DNA from: Dietzia sp. ANT_WB102
GTDB taxonomy: Bacteria > Actinomycetota > Actinomycetes > Mycobacteriales > Mycobacteriaceae
Assembly: GCF_008369165.1 (NCBI RefSeq)
Contig: NZ_VOBA01000001.1
Span: forward strand, 1,295,630-1,359,629
DNA length: 64,000 bases
Reading direction: 5' to 3'
Part shown: piece after piece, positions 44,420 through 52,756 of the stretch
Layout: each line of letters opens with the position of its first letter
Numbering within the stretch: position 1 is the first letter of the stretch
The notes under the pieces: model-generated
Seen by the model: only the letters and a program-made list of their open reading frames with translations
What the model was told of the DNA's origin: nothing
Database searches by the model: none
Made by a program: the position numbers and the translations under genes

Positions 44420-45633
44420 CAGGCTTCGCCCTCCTCGGGTGTGCATTCGGGCTGGTAGTCGGACCAGGGGCCGACCGGGGTGTTGTCCGGACCAAACTCG
44501 ACCAGCACCAAGCCGCAGACCGAGTCCGGGGCGATGTGCTTGTCCGGGTTAAAGGACAGGGTCAACTGTTCTTGCCCGAAGCTGGCGGGAACATCTTGCA
44601 CCTGTTGCATGGCTTCGTTGAGTTTTTGCGGATCCGTGTGGGTCCCAGCGAGCTCGATCGCGTGTTTGATGAGCATCACGGCGTCGTAGGCCTGAGCGTC
44701 GTAGGCGGTGAGCGAGTAGTCGGGCCCCTTGATGGTGCGCAGCCACTGTTCGAGTTCGGTGGTCCGCTGGTTCTGGGTGCTGAGGCTTCCCATGAAAACC
44801 AGTCCGTCGAGTGAGCCCGGATTGGCGAGGTTCCACGCTTCCGGCTGGTTACCGATGGAGGCGAGTGAGAAGCGTTGCAGCCCGGGGGCGAGGCGGTGCA
44901 GGGTGTTCTGCGCCGTCAGCTCGAAGTTGCCGCCGACGCTGGCGACGAGCACGGCGTCTGGCTTTGAATCGAGGAGTCGGCTGACCCCGGCGGTGAGGTC
45001 GGCTGCGTCGACGGCGGCCTTACGGGTGTCGACGACCTCGATGCACTCCTGCAGTTTGGGGTCGAGGGTGGCGAGGATTCCCGAGATCGCGGGGCTCGCA
45101 TCCGCGAGGATCGCCAGTCGTCCATTGCCTCCGGCCTTGAATGCGCCGCAGTAAACCTCGGCGTACTGGGCCAGTGGGTTGGGCACCATGTAGGCGTACT
45201 CGTTGCCTGGTGGGCCAGCGACGGAGTCGGTCAGTGCGACTGGGGCGATGGTGACGATCTCCGCGGTCTCAGAGACCTGCTTGGCCTGAAGCGCTGCTCC
45301 ACTTCCGGTGGACAGGATCACTGCGGCGGCGCCCTGGTCCTTGAGCTTTCGAATGATGGACGGAGTGTTGGTGGGGCTGCTTTCGTCGTTCTCCACTACG
45401 AGCCGCACCGGTGTTCCGTTGATGCCGCCCTCGGCGTTCAGGCGGTCGATCGTCGCGCGAACGGTGGTGCCGGCGATGGTCGCGTAAGACGCGCCGGGTC
45501 CCGTCGAATCTTCGTCCATCCCGATCACGATGTAGTCGTCCACCGGATCCTCGACCGAGGCACAGGCGGCGGTCGCGATGACGGGGGCGAGTGCCGCAGC
45601 CAGAAGGGTCCTGGTGAATCGTGGTCTCTTCAT
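44419..45633 (-). CDS. ABC transporter substrate-binding lipoprotein, Leu/Ile/Val-binding-protein fold
   Basis: 404 aa from ATG 45633 with GGAGG 5 nt upstream. The signal peptide starts MKRPRFTRTLLAAAL and ends at a TAAC lipobox, anchoring the protein outside. The type I periplasmic-binding fold is visible in the GPGASYATIAGTTVRATIDR, NAEGGINGTPVRLVVENDES and AAVILSTGSGAALQAKQV segments of the Peripla_BP_6 family. It delivers substrate to LivHM and heads the operon livK-H-M-G-F plus acyl-CoA synthetase. Palindromes in its promoter point to TetR control. Confidence 0.9.
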   Translation of the reverse strand: MKRPRFTRTLLAAALAPVIATAACASVEDPVDDYIVIGMDEDSTGPGASYATIAGTTVRATIDRLNAEGGINGTPVRLVVENDESSPTNTPSIIRKLKDQGAAAVILSTGSGAALQAKQVSETAEIVTIAPVALTDSVAGPPGNEYAYMVPNPLAQYAEVYCGAFKAGGNGRLAILADASPAISGILATLDPKLQECIEVVDTRKAAVDAADLTAGVSRLLDSKPDAVLVASVGGNFELTAQNTLHRLAPGLQRFSLASIGNQPEAWNLANPGSLDGLVFMGSLSTQNQRTTELEQWLRTIKGPDYSLTAYDAQAYDAVMLIKHAIELAGTHTDPQKLNEAMQQVQDVPASFGQEQLTLSFNPDKHIAPDSVCGLVLVEFGPDNTPVGPWSDYQPECTPEEGEA

Positions 45634-45648
45634 GAAGCCTCCACAAAT

Positions 45649-45658
45649 CAAACGTTTG
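45649..45658. promoter_or_regulatory. Palindrome CAAACGTTTG in the importer promoter
   Basis: A 10-bp perfect palindrome 16 bp upstream of the binding-protein ATG, between the TetR-type operator and the ribosome-binding site. It may be a second regulatory site or chance. Confidence 0.35.
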
Positions 45659-45667
45659 CTTTGCGTT

Positions 45668-45687
45668 TGCCAAGCATTCGCTTGGCA
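45668..45687. promoter_or_regulatory. TetR-type operator TGCCAAGC-N4-GCTTGGCA upstream of the importer operon
   Basis: Perfect 8-bp arms with ATTC spacer, 35 bp upstream of the binding-protein start and 90 bp beyond the end of the TetR gene. The inner 14 bp recur with one change upstream of the TetR gene itself, as expected for an autoregulated repressor with two target promoters. Confidence 0.75.
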
Positions 45688-45778
45688 GTGTGACCCATGG
45701 CACTATCGGGTGTCAACGTGGGTGGCGTCAGGAGGAGCTACCCGCCGACCTCGACACGGATTCGCGGGGTGGGGCGAG

Positions 45779-46441
45779 TCAGTTCGGCTGGTGGCGGGCG
45801 AGGCGGTCTAACCGAGCCTCGATCTGATCAACTCGATGTTCGAGCGTGCTGGGGCCTCCCGACGAGACCGGCCGGGGGGTGGCGCCATCGAGGAACAGGG
45901 TGAGAAGTGTGTCGGCAACCGTCGAGGCGGTCTCGGCCAACGACTCACGGTGATACCGCACTGACCACCACACGCCCTCGCGCAACATCCGCGCGAATTC
46001 TAGTGGGTCCATTTCCGCACGTAGATCACCCTTCCGACTGGCCTGCTCCGCAGTGTTCGTCCAAAAGTGGTGCGCACGCTCGACGGCATCCGAGATCTCA
46101 GACGGAGCCTGGGGGCCGTGAAACGAGCGTTCGTTCTGATAGATCTCTGTCGCGTACGGATGCGCGGTCGCGACGTCGATTGAAGAGTGGACCAGCGCGC
46201 CGAACTCTTCTCGCATCCCGTTGACGTGCGGGAGAACCGACTCATAGCGGCTGATCAGGTCTGCGAGAAAATCGGAGACGATGGTGAAGGCGATTGCGTC
46301 CTTGGAAGGGAAGTGGTGGTACAAGCTGCCGGAGAGCATGCCGACCCCGTCAGCTATATCGCGCACACTCGTTCCGGCCACGCCGTTCTCGACGAACAGT
46401 TTTGCGGCAACGAACTTGATCTGGGCTTGACGGCTCACCAC
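45779..46441 (-). CDS. TetR-family transcriptional repressor (KstR2/FadR-like)
   Basis: 220 aa. The N-terminal HTH reads TSVRDIADGVGMLSGSLYHHF then SKD, typical of TetR proteins controlling acyl-CoA metabolism such as KstR2. The C-terminal ligand domain (YATEIYQNERSF, LREGVWWSVRYHRESL) is of the same general type. It lies directly upstream of, and on the same strand as, the importer/acyl-CoA synthetase operon. Near-identical palindromes precede both. An acyl-CoA made by the operon's synthetase is a natural candidate inducer (inference). Confidence 0.88.
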   Translation of the reverse strand: MVSRQAQIKFVAAKLFVENGVAGTSVRDIADGVGMLSGSLYHHFPSKDAIAFTIVSDFLADLISRYESVLPHVNGMREEFGALVHSSIDVATAHPYATEIYQNERSFHGPQAPSEISDAVERAHHFWTNTAEQASRKGDLRAEMDPLEFARMLREGVWWSVRYHRESLAETASTVADTLLTLFLDGATPRPVSSGGPSTLEHRVDQIEARLDRLARHQPN

Positions 46442-46511
46442 CTGCTAATACTTACCCAAGTCGCTGCGTTGTGTCGATGTTGCGCCACCGACGCGGAATT
46501 CGGATGTGCAC

Positions 46512-46525
46512 CAAGCAGTCGCTTG
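46512..46525. promoter_or_regulatory. TetR-type operator CAAGC-AGTC-GCTTG upstream of the tetR gene
   Basis: Perfect 5-bp arms and 13 of 14 bases shared with the core of the palindrome at 45671-45684. It is 71 bp upstream of the TetR start codon, supporting autoregulation. Confidence 0.65.
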
Positions 46526-46542
46526 ATTGACAGGGTGGGACG

Positions 46543-47130
46543 TCAGCAGGCGGGCTTGAGGAAGGCTTTGACGTAACCGCCGGTCTCGTGCAGGAGCGCG
46601 TGCTTCCGCGACCGCGACAGTGGCCGGGGCGTGTCGGTGACGTAGACCGGCCCGTCAAAGCACTGCTCGAAGTAGATGCGGACCCGCGACACGTGCCCCC
46701 AGTAGGTCACCACGAGAAGTGACTCGTAGCCGCGGTCGCGGGCGATGCGCGTCGCGGCAGTCGTCTCCCCCTCGGTGGTGCCGATGTCCGGTTCAAAGCA
46801 CTCGACCCGGATGCGCCGCCCGTCGCGTGCGGTGACCGGGCTGGCGGCGCAGTAGGACTCGATCGCGGCCGAGTAGGTGTCGCGGCCTCCGGGGGAGGGC
46901 TGCGAGACCAGGATGTGGTCGGACACCCCTTCTTCGGCGAGGTGGCGCGCGTAGACGTAGCGGTCGTCGTTCGCACCGGCCACGACAACGATCGCGTCGA
47001 CGTGGTCGGGGGAGTCGACACGCGGGAAGAGTACGGCGCGCGCGGCCGTCAACCCCGTCACAGTGCCGGTCAGGAGCACTAGCGCTGTCGCGAGAACTGC
47101 GATTCGGCGGCGTAGGGAGCGGGGTCTCAC
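46543..47130 (-). CDS. DUF218 (YdcF/SanA-like) membrane-anchored protein
   Basis: 195 aa from GTG 47130. A basic start RPRSLRRR and one TM helix (IAVLATALVLLTGTVTGLTA) are followed by a DUF218 domain: HVDAIVVVAGANDDRYVYA, ILVSQPSPGG, EPDIGTTEGETTAAT, LLVVTYWGHVSRVRIYFEQ. The family is linked to cell-envelope integrity in other bacteria. The longer open frame upstream crosses a palindromic repeat and is not credible as protein. The gene lies between ligD and tetR on the same strand. Confidence 0.85.
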   Translation of the reverse strand: MRPRSLRRRIAVLATALVLLTGTVTGLTAARAVLFPRVDSPDHVDAIVVVAGANDDRYVYARHLAEEGVSDHILVSQPSPGGRDTYSAAIESYCAASPVTARDGRRIRVECFEPDIGTTEGETTAATRIARDRGYESLLVVTYWGHVSRVRIYFEQCFDGPVYVTDTPRPLSRSRKHALLHETGGYVKAFLKPAC

Positions 47131-47236
47131 CGGCCCGAGACTACGGCGTGGCCCTGTGGCCGGACTGAGCTGCCTGCGGGGACGGCGGGCCGGAGCATTG
47201 CCCGCTGCGCGGTGGTCACCGTGCACCCCACGCCAC

Positions 47237-47309
47237 GCAGCCGCGCGCAATTCCTGCAGCCGCGCACGAAATTTCCTGCGCGGCTGCAGTACTTGCGCGC
47301 GTGTGTGCG
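47237..47309. repeat. Dispersed palindromic repeat, copy 3
   Basis: The left outer arm GCAGCCGCGCGCAA is retained, and the right outer arm is eroded to TTGCGCGCG. The inner palindrome spans 36 bp with CTGCAGCCGCGC / GCGCGGCTGCAG arms and one central mismatch. Relative to copy 2, CTC has become CGC on the left and GAG has become GCG on the right, so pairing is kept. It lies downstream of ligD. Confidence 0.85.
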
Positions 47310-47370
47310 GGGGTGCCGACAACGCGGAAAGGCCCGGGTGGTCGGGCAATCTGGGATTGGCGATCTGGGA

Positions 47371-50022
47371 TTACAGATCCCCCGGCAGCTTGTCGCGGCG
47401 GATGTCGCGCCAGGAGGCCTGCCGCAGGACGCCGTCGTCGGTGAAGCCTTGGTGGCGGACTTCCACGACCAGCTTGGGCAGGACCCAGTGGGCGTCGCGG
47501 CGGGCGTCGGCGGGCAGCTGCTCGATGAACGGGCTGGTCTTTCGTTGCAGCGGTTCGAGCTCGTCGAGCAGGGCGCGCGCCTGCTTGTCGGTGAAGCCGG
47601 TGCCCACGCGGCCGATGTAGGTCAGCCCCGATTCGGCGGGCAGGCCCAGCAGCAGGGAGCCCACCGCCCCGGCGCGTCCGCCCTTGCCTGGCCGCCAGCC
47701 GCCCACCACGGCGTCGGTGGTGGTGAGCAGCTTCTCCTTGAGCCACGACTGCGACCGCCGGCCGGACTCGTAGCGGGAGTCCCGGCGTTTGGCGACGATG
47801 CCCTCCCAGCCGAACTCCTCCGCCTCGGCCAGGGCGCGGTCGCCGGGGCCGTCCAGTACGGCCGGCACGTGCACCCGGTCGACCTCGGTCAACGCCGGGG
47901 TCAGCAGATCCAGCACTTCGCGGCGACGCTCCCACGGTTGTGACTGCAGGTCCACGCCGTCGACCTCGAGCACGTCAAAGACGAACAGTTCCGCGGCGGG
48001 CAGCGACGAGTCCTGCCCCTCGGCCGCGGCCTGCTTGGCCAGCGCCGCGAAGTCGGGGACGCCGTCGGAGCCCAGCACCACGAGTTCGCCGTCGAGTACC
48101 GCCGGCCGCTCGAGTGCGTCGGCGAGTCCGGGGAAGCCGTCGGCCAGCCAGTCCAGCGAGTTGCCGTTGCGGCTGACCAGGCGCGTCTGCCCGCCGCTGC
48201 CGCTGGTCGCGACGGTCACCCGATAGCCGTCCCACTTGCCCTCGAACGCCCACTTGTCGTTGGGTAGCTCGGTCACGGTGGCCGCGGTGGGGATCATCGG
48301 CGGCGGGGGAGCGTCGGGGTGGTCGGCGTGGTCCGAGCTGCGGGCACTCGCCTCGCCGGCCCCGCCGGACGCGTCAGCACCCGAGTTGCGGCCCCGCTTG
48401 TCGCCCGGGGGATAGGACGATTTCGGGTTGGAGCGGCCACCGTAGAAGGAGTCCGGCGACTGGTCCTTCATGTACTGCACGATCCACTGGTTCTTCTCCG
48501 CGCTCGTGCGCACCAAGACGTACCGGCCAGAGACCTGCTCGCCGTGGAGCCAGATGATGATCTCGTCGTCGCGCCACTTCTCGCACTCGTACCAGCCGTG
48601 ATCCCAGATGCTGACCGTGCCGCCGCCGTATTCACCTTTGGGGATGGTGCCGGCGAAGGTCTCGTAGCCGAGCGGGTGGTCCTCGGTGTGCACGGCCAGC
48701 CGCCGGTCCTTGGGCACGGTCGGCAGGTTTTTGGGCACGGCCCACGAGACCAGGACTCCGTCGCGCTCGAGCCGGAAGTCGTAGTGCAGTCGCCGGGCGT
48801 GGTGCTCCTGGATGACGAAGATCGGCCCGTCGGCGCCGTCGCGATCGGTCTCGACCTCGCCCTCGAACGGCTCGGGGGTGTTGCGGCGGTCCCGCTTGCG
48901 TCGGTACTCCTCGAGACTGGTGACGACGGCGTCATCGCTGGTGGGGCCGTCGCTGGTGGGAGCCTCGTTGCGGGCAGTCTCGTTGCGCGCGGAGTCGGCG
49001 CGGGTGGGGGCGGTGCCGGCGGGCTCGGGGTCCTCGTCATCGGACGACGACGAGCTCTTCTTGCCGCCCCCCGATTTCTTTGCCCGCGATGCTGAACCGG
49101 CCGACGATCCTGACTTCTTCGCTGCGGACTTCTTCTTGGCGGACCCGGTCCCCTCGAGCCCGTCGAGGAGGTCACCGTCCGCGTCGAGCCGTTTCAGGAC
49201 CTCGTCCCAGTGCAGGTGCGTTAGCCCGCCGTCGCCGAGTTCCTCCCACGACCGGGGAGCGGCCACCCACGGCTCGGCCCGACCGCGCAGGGAGTACGGC
49301 GAGACGGTGGTCTTGGCGCCGCTGTTCTGGCTCCAGTCCACGAACACCTTGCCGTCGCGGATGGACCGCGTCATGGTGGAAGTGACCAGGTCGGGGGTCT
49401 GCGTGGCGAGCGACTGCGCGATCTGCTTGGCCACCGCGGAGGCGCTCTTGGCGGTGACGGCCCTGTCCAGCCGGGCGTAGAGGTGAATTCCCTTCGACCC
49501 GCTGGTGACCGGGAACGAATCGAGTCCCGCCTCGTCCAGCAAGTCCTTGACGCGCAGGGCGACCTTCGCCGTCGTATCCAGATCCACGTCCTGTCCCGGA
49601 TCGAGGTCGATGACGATCCGGCGCGTCCGCCCGGGCTCGTCGTCTTCCAGGGTCCACTGGGGCACGTGCAGCTCGAGCGCGGCCTGCTGGGCGAACCACG
49701 CGAGCGTGGCGGGCGAGTCGAGCACGGGGTAGGTGACGTCGCGCTTGGAATGCTCGATCGTCACCCGCGGCACCCAGTCGGGCGCGTGGGAGGGGAGGTT
49801 CTTCTCGAAGAACGACTTGTCGCCGGTGCCGTCGGGCCAGCGTTTGCGCGTCACCGGCCGCCGGCCCGCGTACGTGATGAGCAGGGGCGCCACGGCCAGG
49901 TAGTACTCCAGCACCTGGGACTTGGTCGTGCCGGTGGCCTCGTAGAGCACCTTGTCGGGGTGGGTGAACCGCACGGTCCGCCCGTCGACCTCGACCGACT
50001 CCTTTTTCCCCTTGGTCGCCAT
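47371..50022 (-). CDS. ligD: Multifunctional NHEJ DNA ligase LigD (polymerase, 3'-phosphoesterase, ligase)
   Basis: 883 aa, in the mycobacterial order. The polymerase/primase domain (~1-285) has catalytic Asp139 and Asp141 in IVIDLDPG and SGSKGIHLYARL. After a Lys/Ser-rich linker (~290-395), the phosphoesterase domain (~400-525) has FVIQEHHARRLHYDFRLE and PKGEYGGGTV. The ATP-dependent ligase domain (~580-883) has adenylated Lys596 in FEGKWDGYR, then LVSRNGNSL and VLDGELVVL. It fills, trims and seals double-strand breaks with Ku, encoded 4.2 kb away. The linker between Pol and PE is long for the family. Confidence 0.96.
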   Translation of the reverse strand: MATKGKKESVEVDGRTVRFTHPDKVLYEATGTTKSQVLEYYLAVAPLLITYAGRRPVTRKRWPDGTGDKSFFEKNLPSHAPDWVPRVTIEHSKRDVTYPVLDSPATLAWFAQQAALELHVPQWTLEDDEPGRTRRIVIDLDPGQDVDLDTTAKVALRVKDLLDEAGLDSFPVTSGSKGIHLYARLDRAVTAKSASAVAKQIAQSLATQTPDLVTSTMTRSIRDGKVFVDWSQNSGAKTTVSPYSLRGRAEPWVAAPRSWEELGDGGLTHLHWDEVLKRLDADGDLLDGLEGTGSAKKKSAAKKSGSSAGSASRAKKSGGGKKSSSSSDDEDPEPAGTAPTRADSARNETARNEAPTSDGPTSDDAVVTSLEEYRRKRDRRNTPEPFEGEVETDRDGADGPIFVIQEHHARRLHYDFRLERDGVLVSWAVPKNLPTVPKDRRLAVHTEDHPLGYETFAGTIPKGEYGGGTVSIWDHGWYECEKWRDDEIIIWLHGEQVSGRYVLVRTSAEKNQWIVQYMKDQSPDSFYGGRSNPKSSYPPGDKRGRNSGADASGGAGEASARSSDHADHPDAPPPPMIPTAATVTELPNDKWAFEGKWDGYRVTVATSGSGGQTRLVSRNGNSLDWLADGFPGLADALERPAVLDGELVVLGSDGVPDFAALAKQAAAEGQDSSLPAAELFVFDVLEVDGVDLQSQPWERRREVLDLLTPALTEVDRVHVPAVLDGPGDRALAEAEEFGWEGIVAKRRDSRYESGRRSQSWLKEKLLTTTDAVVGGWRPGKGGRAGAVGSLLLGLPAESGLTYIGRVGTGFTDKQARALLDELEPLQRKTSPFIEQLPADARRDAHWVLPKLVVEVRHQGFTDDGVLRQASWRDIRRDKLPGDL

Positions 50023-50422
50023 GGGTCCACTCTGGCACTTCAGTCCGACACCGGCGACCGCCTCGGCTCAGGCTGCCCGCAGCGCGGCGATATGGAATCT
50101 TGCCTAGACCGTTGATCACCTCGGGGTGGGGCTGAATACTGGGCCGTCTCTGCCAACCGCCACCCTCGGGCGCTGGGGGTGTGCCGATCCCGCCCGCCGC
50201 CCGCAGGCACCAAGCAGACGAACCAGCAATGAACGCCCACACTGAATCAATCGAAGCCGTTCCTGACTATGAGTACGTAACGTACGTCCGTGACACGCCG
50301 GAGCAGGTGTGCGGCCTGGACTGCGCTCGATCCGAGAGGGACTGGCAGGTCCCCGCCAGAGGTCATGACGTAAACGCGCGTTTCCACCGCAAACCCACGA
50401 TTGCAGCGTAAACATATTCGGC
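50023..50422. other. Region between ligD and the lipoprotein gene
   Basis: 400 bp that should contain the divergent promoters of ligD and the lipoprotein gene. Apart from an SRPBCC-like gene remnant (listed separately) I see no gene or clear repeat. Confidence 0.5.
50229..50411 (+). pseudogene. Truncated remnant of an SRPBCC (AHSA1-like) gene
   Basis: ATG 50229 opens a frame whose first ~25 residues include PDYEYVTYVRDTPEQV, which closely resembles the conserved first strand of Activator-of-Hsp90-ATPase-like SRPBCC proteins (Y-V-T-Y-I-R-T-T-P-E-x-V-W). After that the sequence diverges (CGLDCARSERDW) and stops, far short of the usual ~150 residues. I read it as a 5' remnant left by a deletion or rearrangement. 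Confidence 0.5.
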
Positions 50423-50935
50423 ATGGGTGCTAAGTACTGTCTTCTGGTCGTGGTTTTGCTGGGTGCCGGGTTGGTGGGGTGTGGCTCGAGCGAGACCCAG
50501 GCGCCGCAATCAGCCACCGCTTCAACAAGCGAACGGTCGACGAGTAGTGAGCCTTCGACCGCCACCGTTACGACGACGGTCGAGGCACCTGTCAGCGAGC
50601 CTGAGCTTGCCGCGGTCGAGACGCCCTACATAGTCGACTGTCAGATGGGACTCGGGCCGGTAGAGACTTACTGGTCCGACGGAAGCGTGACCGGGTACTC
50701 CGATTACTGCCAAGCGGTTCACGACCGCACTTTGCAAGGTGAGGCTGCGGCCAACTCGCCGAAGTGCGACGGAACGGTGTGCAGGTACCCGTCCGGTGCC
50801 ACTATGCGCGATCCGAATGCCACGCCCGACGATCGGTGCACCAACCAGATCAATTACGCGAACGATCCTCGATCCAATGCGGAGATTAACTCGATCGGCG
50901 CGGTCACTGGCCAGTGCCCGGAACCAATCTCGTAA
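50423..50935 (+). CDS. Small secreted lipoprotein of unknown function
   Basis: 170 aa. The signal peptide MGAKYCLLVVVLLGAGLVGC ends in an LVGC lipobox. A Ser/Thr/Glu-rich linker (~25-60) leads to a C-terminal domain with four Cys (VDCQMG, YCQAV, KCDGTVCRYPSG), probably two disulfides. Composition is slightly more AT-rich than neighbours. No known family recognised. It is convergent with the MFS transporter gene. Confidence 0.75.
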   Translation: MGAKYCLLVVVLLGAGLVGCGSSETQAPQSATASTSERSTSSEPSTATVTTTVEAPVSEPELAAVETPYIVDCQMGLGPVETYWSDGSVTGYSDYCQAVHDRTLQGEAAANSPKCDGTVCRYPSGATMRDPNATPDDRCTNQINYANDPRSNAEINSIGAVTGQCPEPIS

Positions 50936-50953
50936 ACGCGCACCAGCATCGGC

Positions 50954-52621
50954 CTAAACAGAAGTAGCTCCAGTTTCAGCGTTGACGCTTTTATCCTCCT
51001 GCCCAGCCCCACCCCGCCGCGCTGCCGCCAACACGGCGACGGCGGCGAGCAGCCCCAGCACGAGGAACCCCGTGGTGCTGTAGAGGGTCCAGCGGGTGGC
51101 GTCGGCGAAGCCGTCGGCCAGGACGCCCACCAGGGCGTCGGGCGCACCCTGGTCGCGAAGGCCGGAGATGACGCCGCCGGCGGAGCTGCGGGTGGCATCG
51201 GCGAACTGGGCTGCCGGGCCGGTCACGGATGCAAAACTTTGTGCCAGCCCTAGCGAGAGGACGGAGCCGGCGACGGCGGCGCCGATGGCGGCGCCGACCT
51301 GTCGGACGGTGCTCTGGGTGGCCGAGCCCTGCCCGGAGGAGGCGACGGGGATGTCGTGCAAGACGGTGCTGGTCAGTTGTGCGGAGGCCAGCCCCAGGCC
51401 GATGCCGTAGATCACCAGAATCGCACCGATCACAACCGGCGAGGTGCCGGCGTGGATGGTCAGCGCCAGGGTCAGTGCGCCCAGTACCTCGAGGGCCACG
51501 CCCGCGAGCACGGTGCCGGCGGCGCCGATGAGGGCGGCGAGGTGCCGGGCGAGGGCGCCGGCGACAAACGCACCGAGGGCCATGGTCGCCAGCACGTAGC
51601 CGGTGGCCATGGTGCCCAGCCCGACGGCGTTGATGAGGAACAGCGGCAGCACAAAGATGAGCCCGAACTCGCCGATGGCGATCATCATGGCGGCGAGGTT
51701 GCCCAGGCTGAAGGTGGGGATGAAGAACAGGGTGAGGTCGAGCAGCGCGGAGCGGTGGACGCGTTCGCGGTGACGTTCCCAGAACCCGAACAAGACAAGC
51801 GCCACCACGGACACGGCGAGCAGGATCGGCACGATCGAGACGGGCATGTCCTGCGACCAGGTGAGCCCGAACAGGTGGAGGTCGGCGAGCGGTTCCCACC
51901 AGCCGAGCGCCGAGCCCTCGATGATCGCGAACACGAGCAGCCCGAATCCGATCGCGCTGAGCAGCAGGCCGTCGACGTCGTAGCCGCGCCGGCCGGACGG
52001 CGCGGTGGTCTTGGGCACGGCGATGAGTGCGGCCACCACCAGGACTACGCCGATGGGCACGTTGACGAGGAAGATCCACTCCCAGGAAAATGTGCTGGTG
52101 AGCCACCCGCCGAGCAGGGGGCCGAGGGCGGCGGCGCCGGAGATGACGGCGCCCCACACGCCGAACGCGGCGGCGCGGTCGGTGCCGCGGAAGGTGTCGT
52201 TGACGGTGGACAGGGTGGTGGGGAGGATGCAGGCGCCGCCGACTCCCTGCAGGACGCGGGCGCTGATGAGGGCGGTGGCGTCGCCGGCGGTGGCGGCCCA
52301 GATGCTGCCGGCCACGAACAGGGCGATTCCCGCAATAAATAGTCGCCGCCGGCCCAGTCGGTCGCCGAGGCTGCCGGCGGTGAGCAGCAGCGCCGCCAGA
52401 ACCACGGAGTACAAGGAGTTGACCCATTGGGCGTCGGTGAGGTCGAGGTCGAGGTCGGCGATGATGGTGGGCATGGAGACGGCGACGATGGTGCCGTCCA
52501 TGACGATCATCGCCAGGCCCACCGCCATCACCACCAGCGCCCACCATTTGCTGGGGCGCGGGCGGGTGTGCGTCCCGGCGGGGGAGTGATGGTCCGCGGT
52601 GGTGGGCTGCTCACTCGTCAT
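50954..52621 (-). CDS. MFS drug:H+ antiporter, DHA2 (14-TM, EmrB/QacA-like) family
   Basis: 555 aa from ATG 52621. Motifs include VMDGTIVAVSMPTI near TM1, LGDRLGRRRLFIAGI (motif A) and RVLQGVGGACILPTTLS (motif C region). Fourteen hydrophobic segments are discernible. It exports hydrophobic toxic compounds; the specificity is not predictable. It is followed on the same strand by nothing coupled, and the 135-bp gap to the upstream TSUP gene contains degenerate tandem repeats of GATGAGACC type. Confidence 0.9.
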   Translation of the reverse strand: MTSEQPTTADHHSPAGTHTRPRPSKWWALVVMAVGLAMIVMDGTIVAVSMPTIIADLDLDLTDAQWVNSLYSVVLAALLLTAGSLGDRLGRRRLFIAGIALFVAGSIWAATAGDATALISARVLQGVGGACILPTTLSTVNDTFRGTDRAAAFGVWGAVISGAAALGPLLGGWLTSTFSWEWIFLVNVPIGVVLVVAALIAVPKTTAPSGRRGYDVDGLLLSAIGFGLLVFAIIEGSALGWWEPLADLHLFGLTWSQDMPVSIVPILLAVSVVALVLFGFWERHRERVHRSALLDLTLFFIPTFSLGNLAAMMIAIGEFGLIFVLPLFLINAVGLGTMATGYVLATMALGAFVAGALARHLAALIGAAGTVLAGVALEVLGALTLALTIHAGTSPVVIGAILVIYGIGLGLASAQLTSTVLHDIPVASSGQGSATQSTVRQVGAAIGAAVAGSVLSLGLAQSFASVTGPAAQFADATRSSAGGVISGLRDQGAPDALVGVLADGFADATRWTLYSTTGFLVLGLLAAVAVLAAARRGGAGQEDKSVNAETGATSV

Positions 52622-52756
52622 TGGTCCGACCTTAACGGCGCGGTGGCGCGCTGCCATCAGTCGAATGGATGAGACCTGGCGTGGATGAGACCCGGGTGGA
52701 AGAGAGCTGGGTGGAGTGTCCCCGGGTGGGTAAGACGCGGGCCGGGCGTCAGGGTG

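Noticed and set aside
43545-44495. N-terminal extension of the LivM frame
   Set aside because: It runs across livH in another phase; LivM family similarity begins at GTG 43544, which overlaps the livH stop.
47131-47349. Longer start for the DUF218 protein
   Set aside because: The added residues come from the palindromic repeat (copy 3); the TM helix and basic start fit GTG 47130.
51356-52342. 328-codon plus-strand open frame opposite the MFS gene
   Set aside because: Gly/Glu/His-rich antisense translation; the minus-strand transporter has canonical MFS motifs.
52622-52756. GATGAGACC-type tandem repeats as a CRISPR or minisatellite
   Set aside because: Units are short, degenerate and without regular spacers; no cas genes are present.
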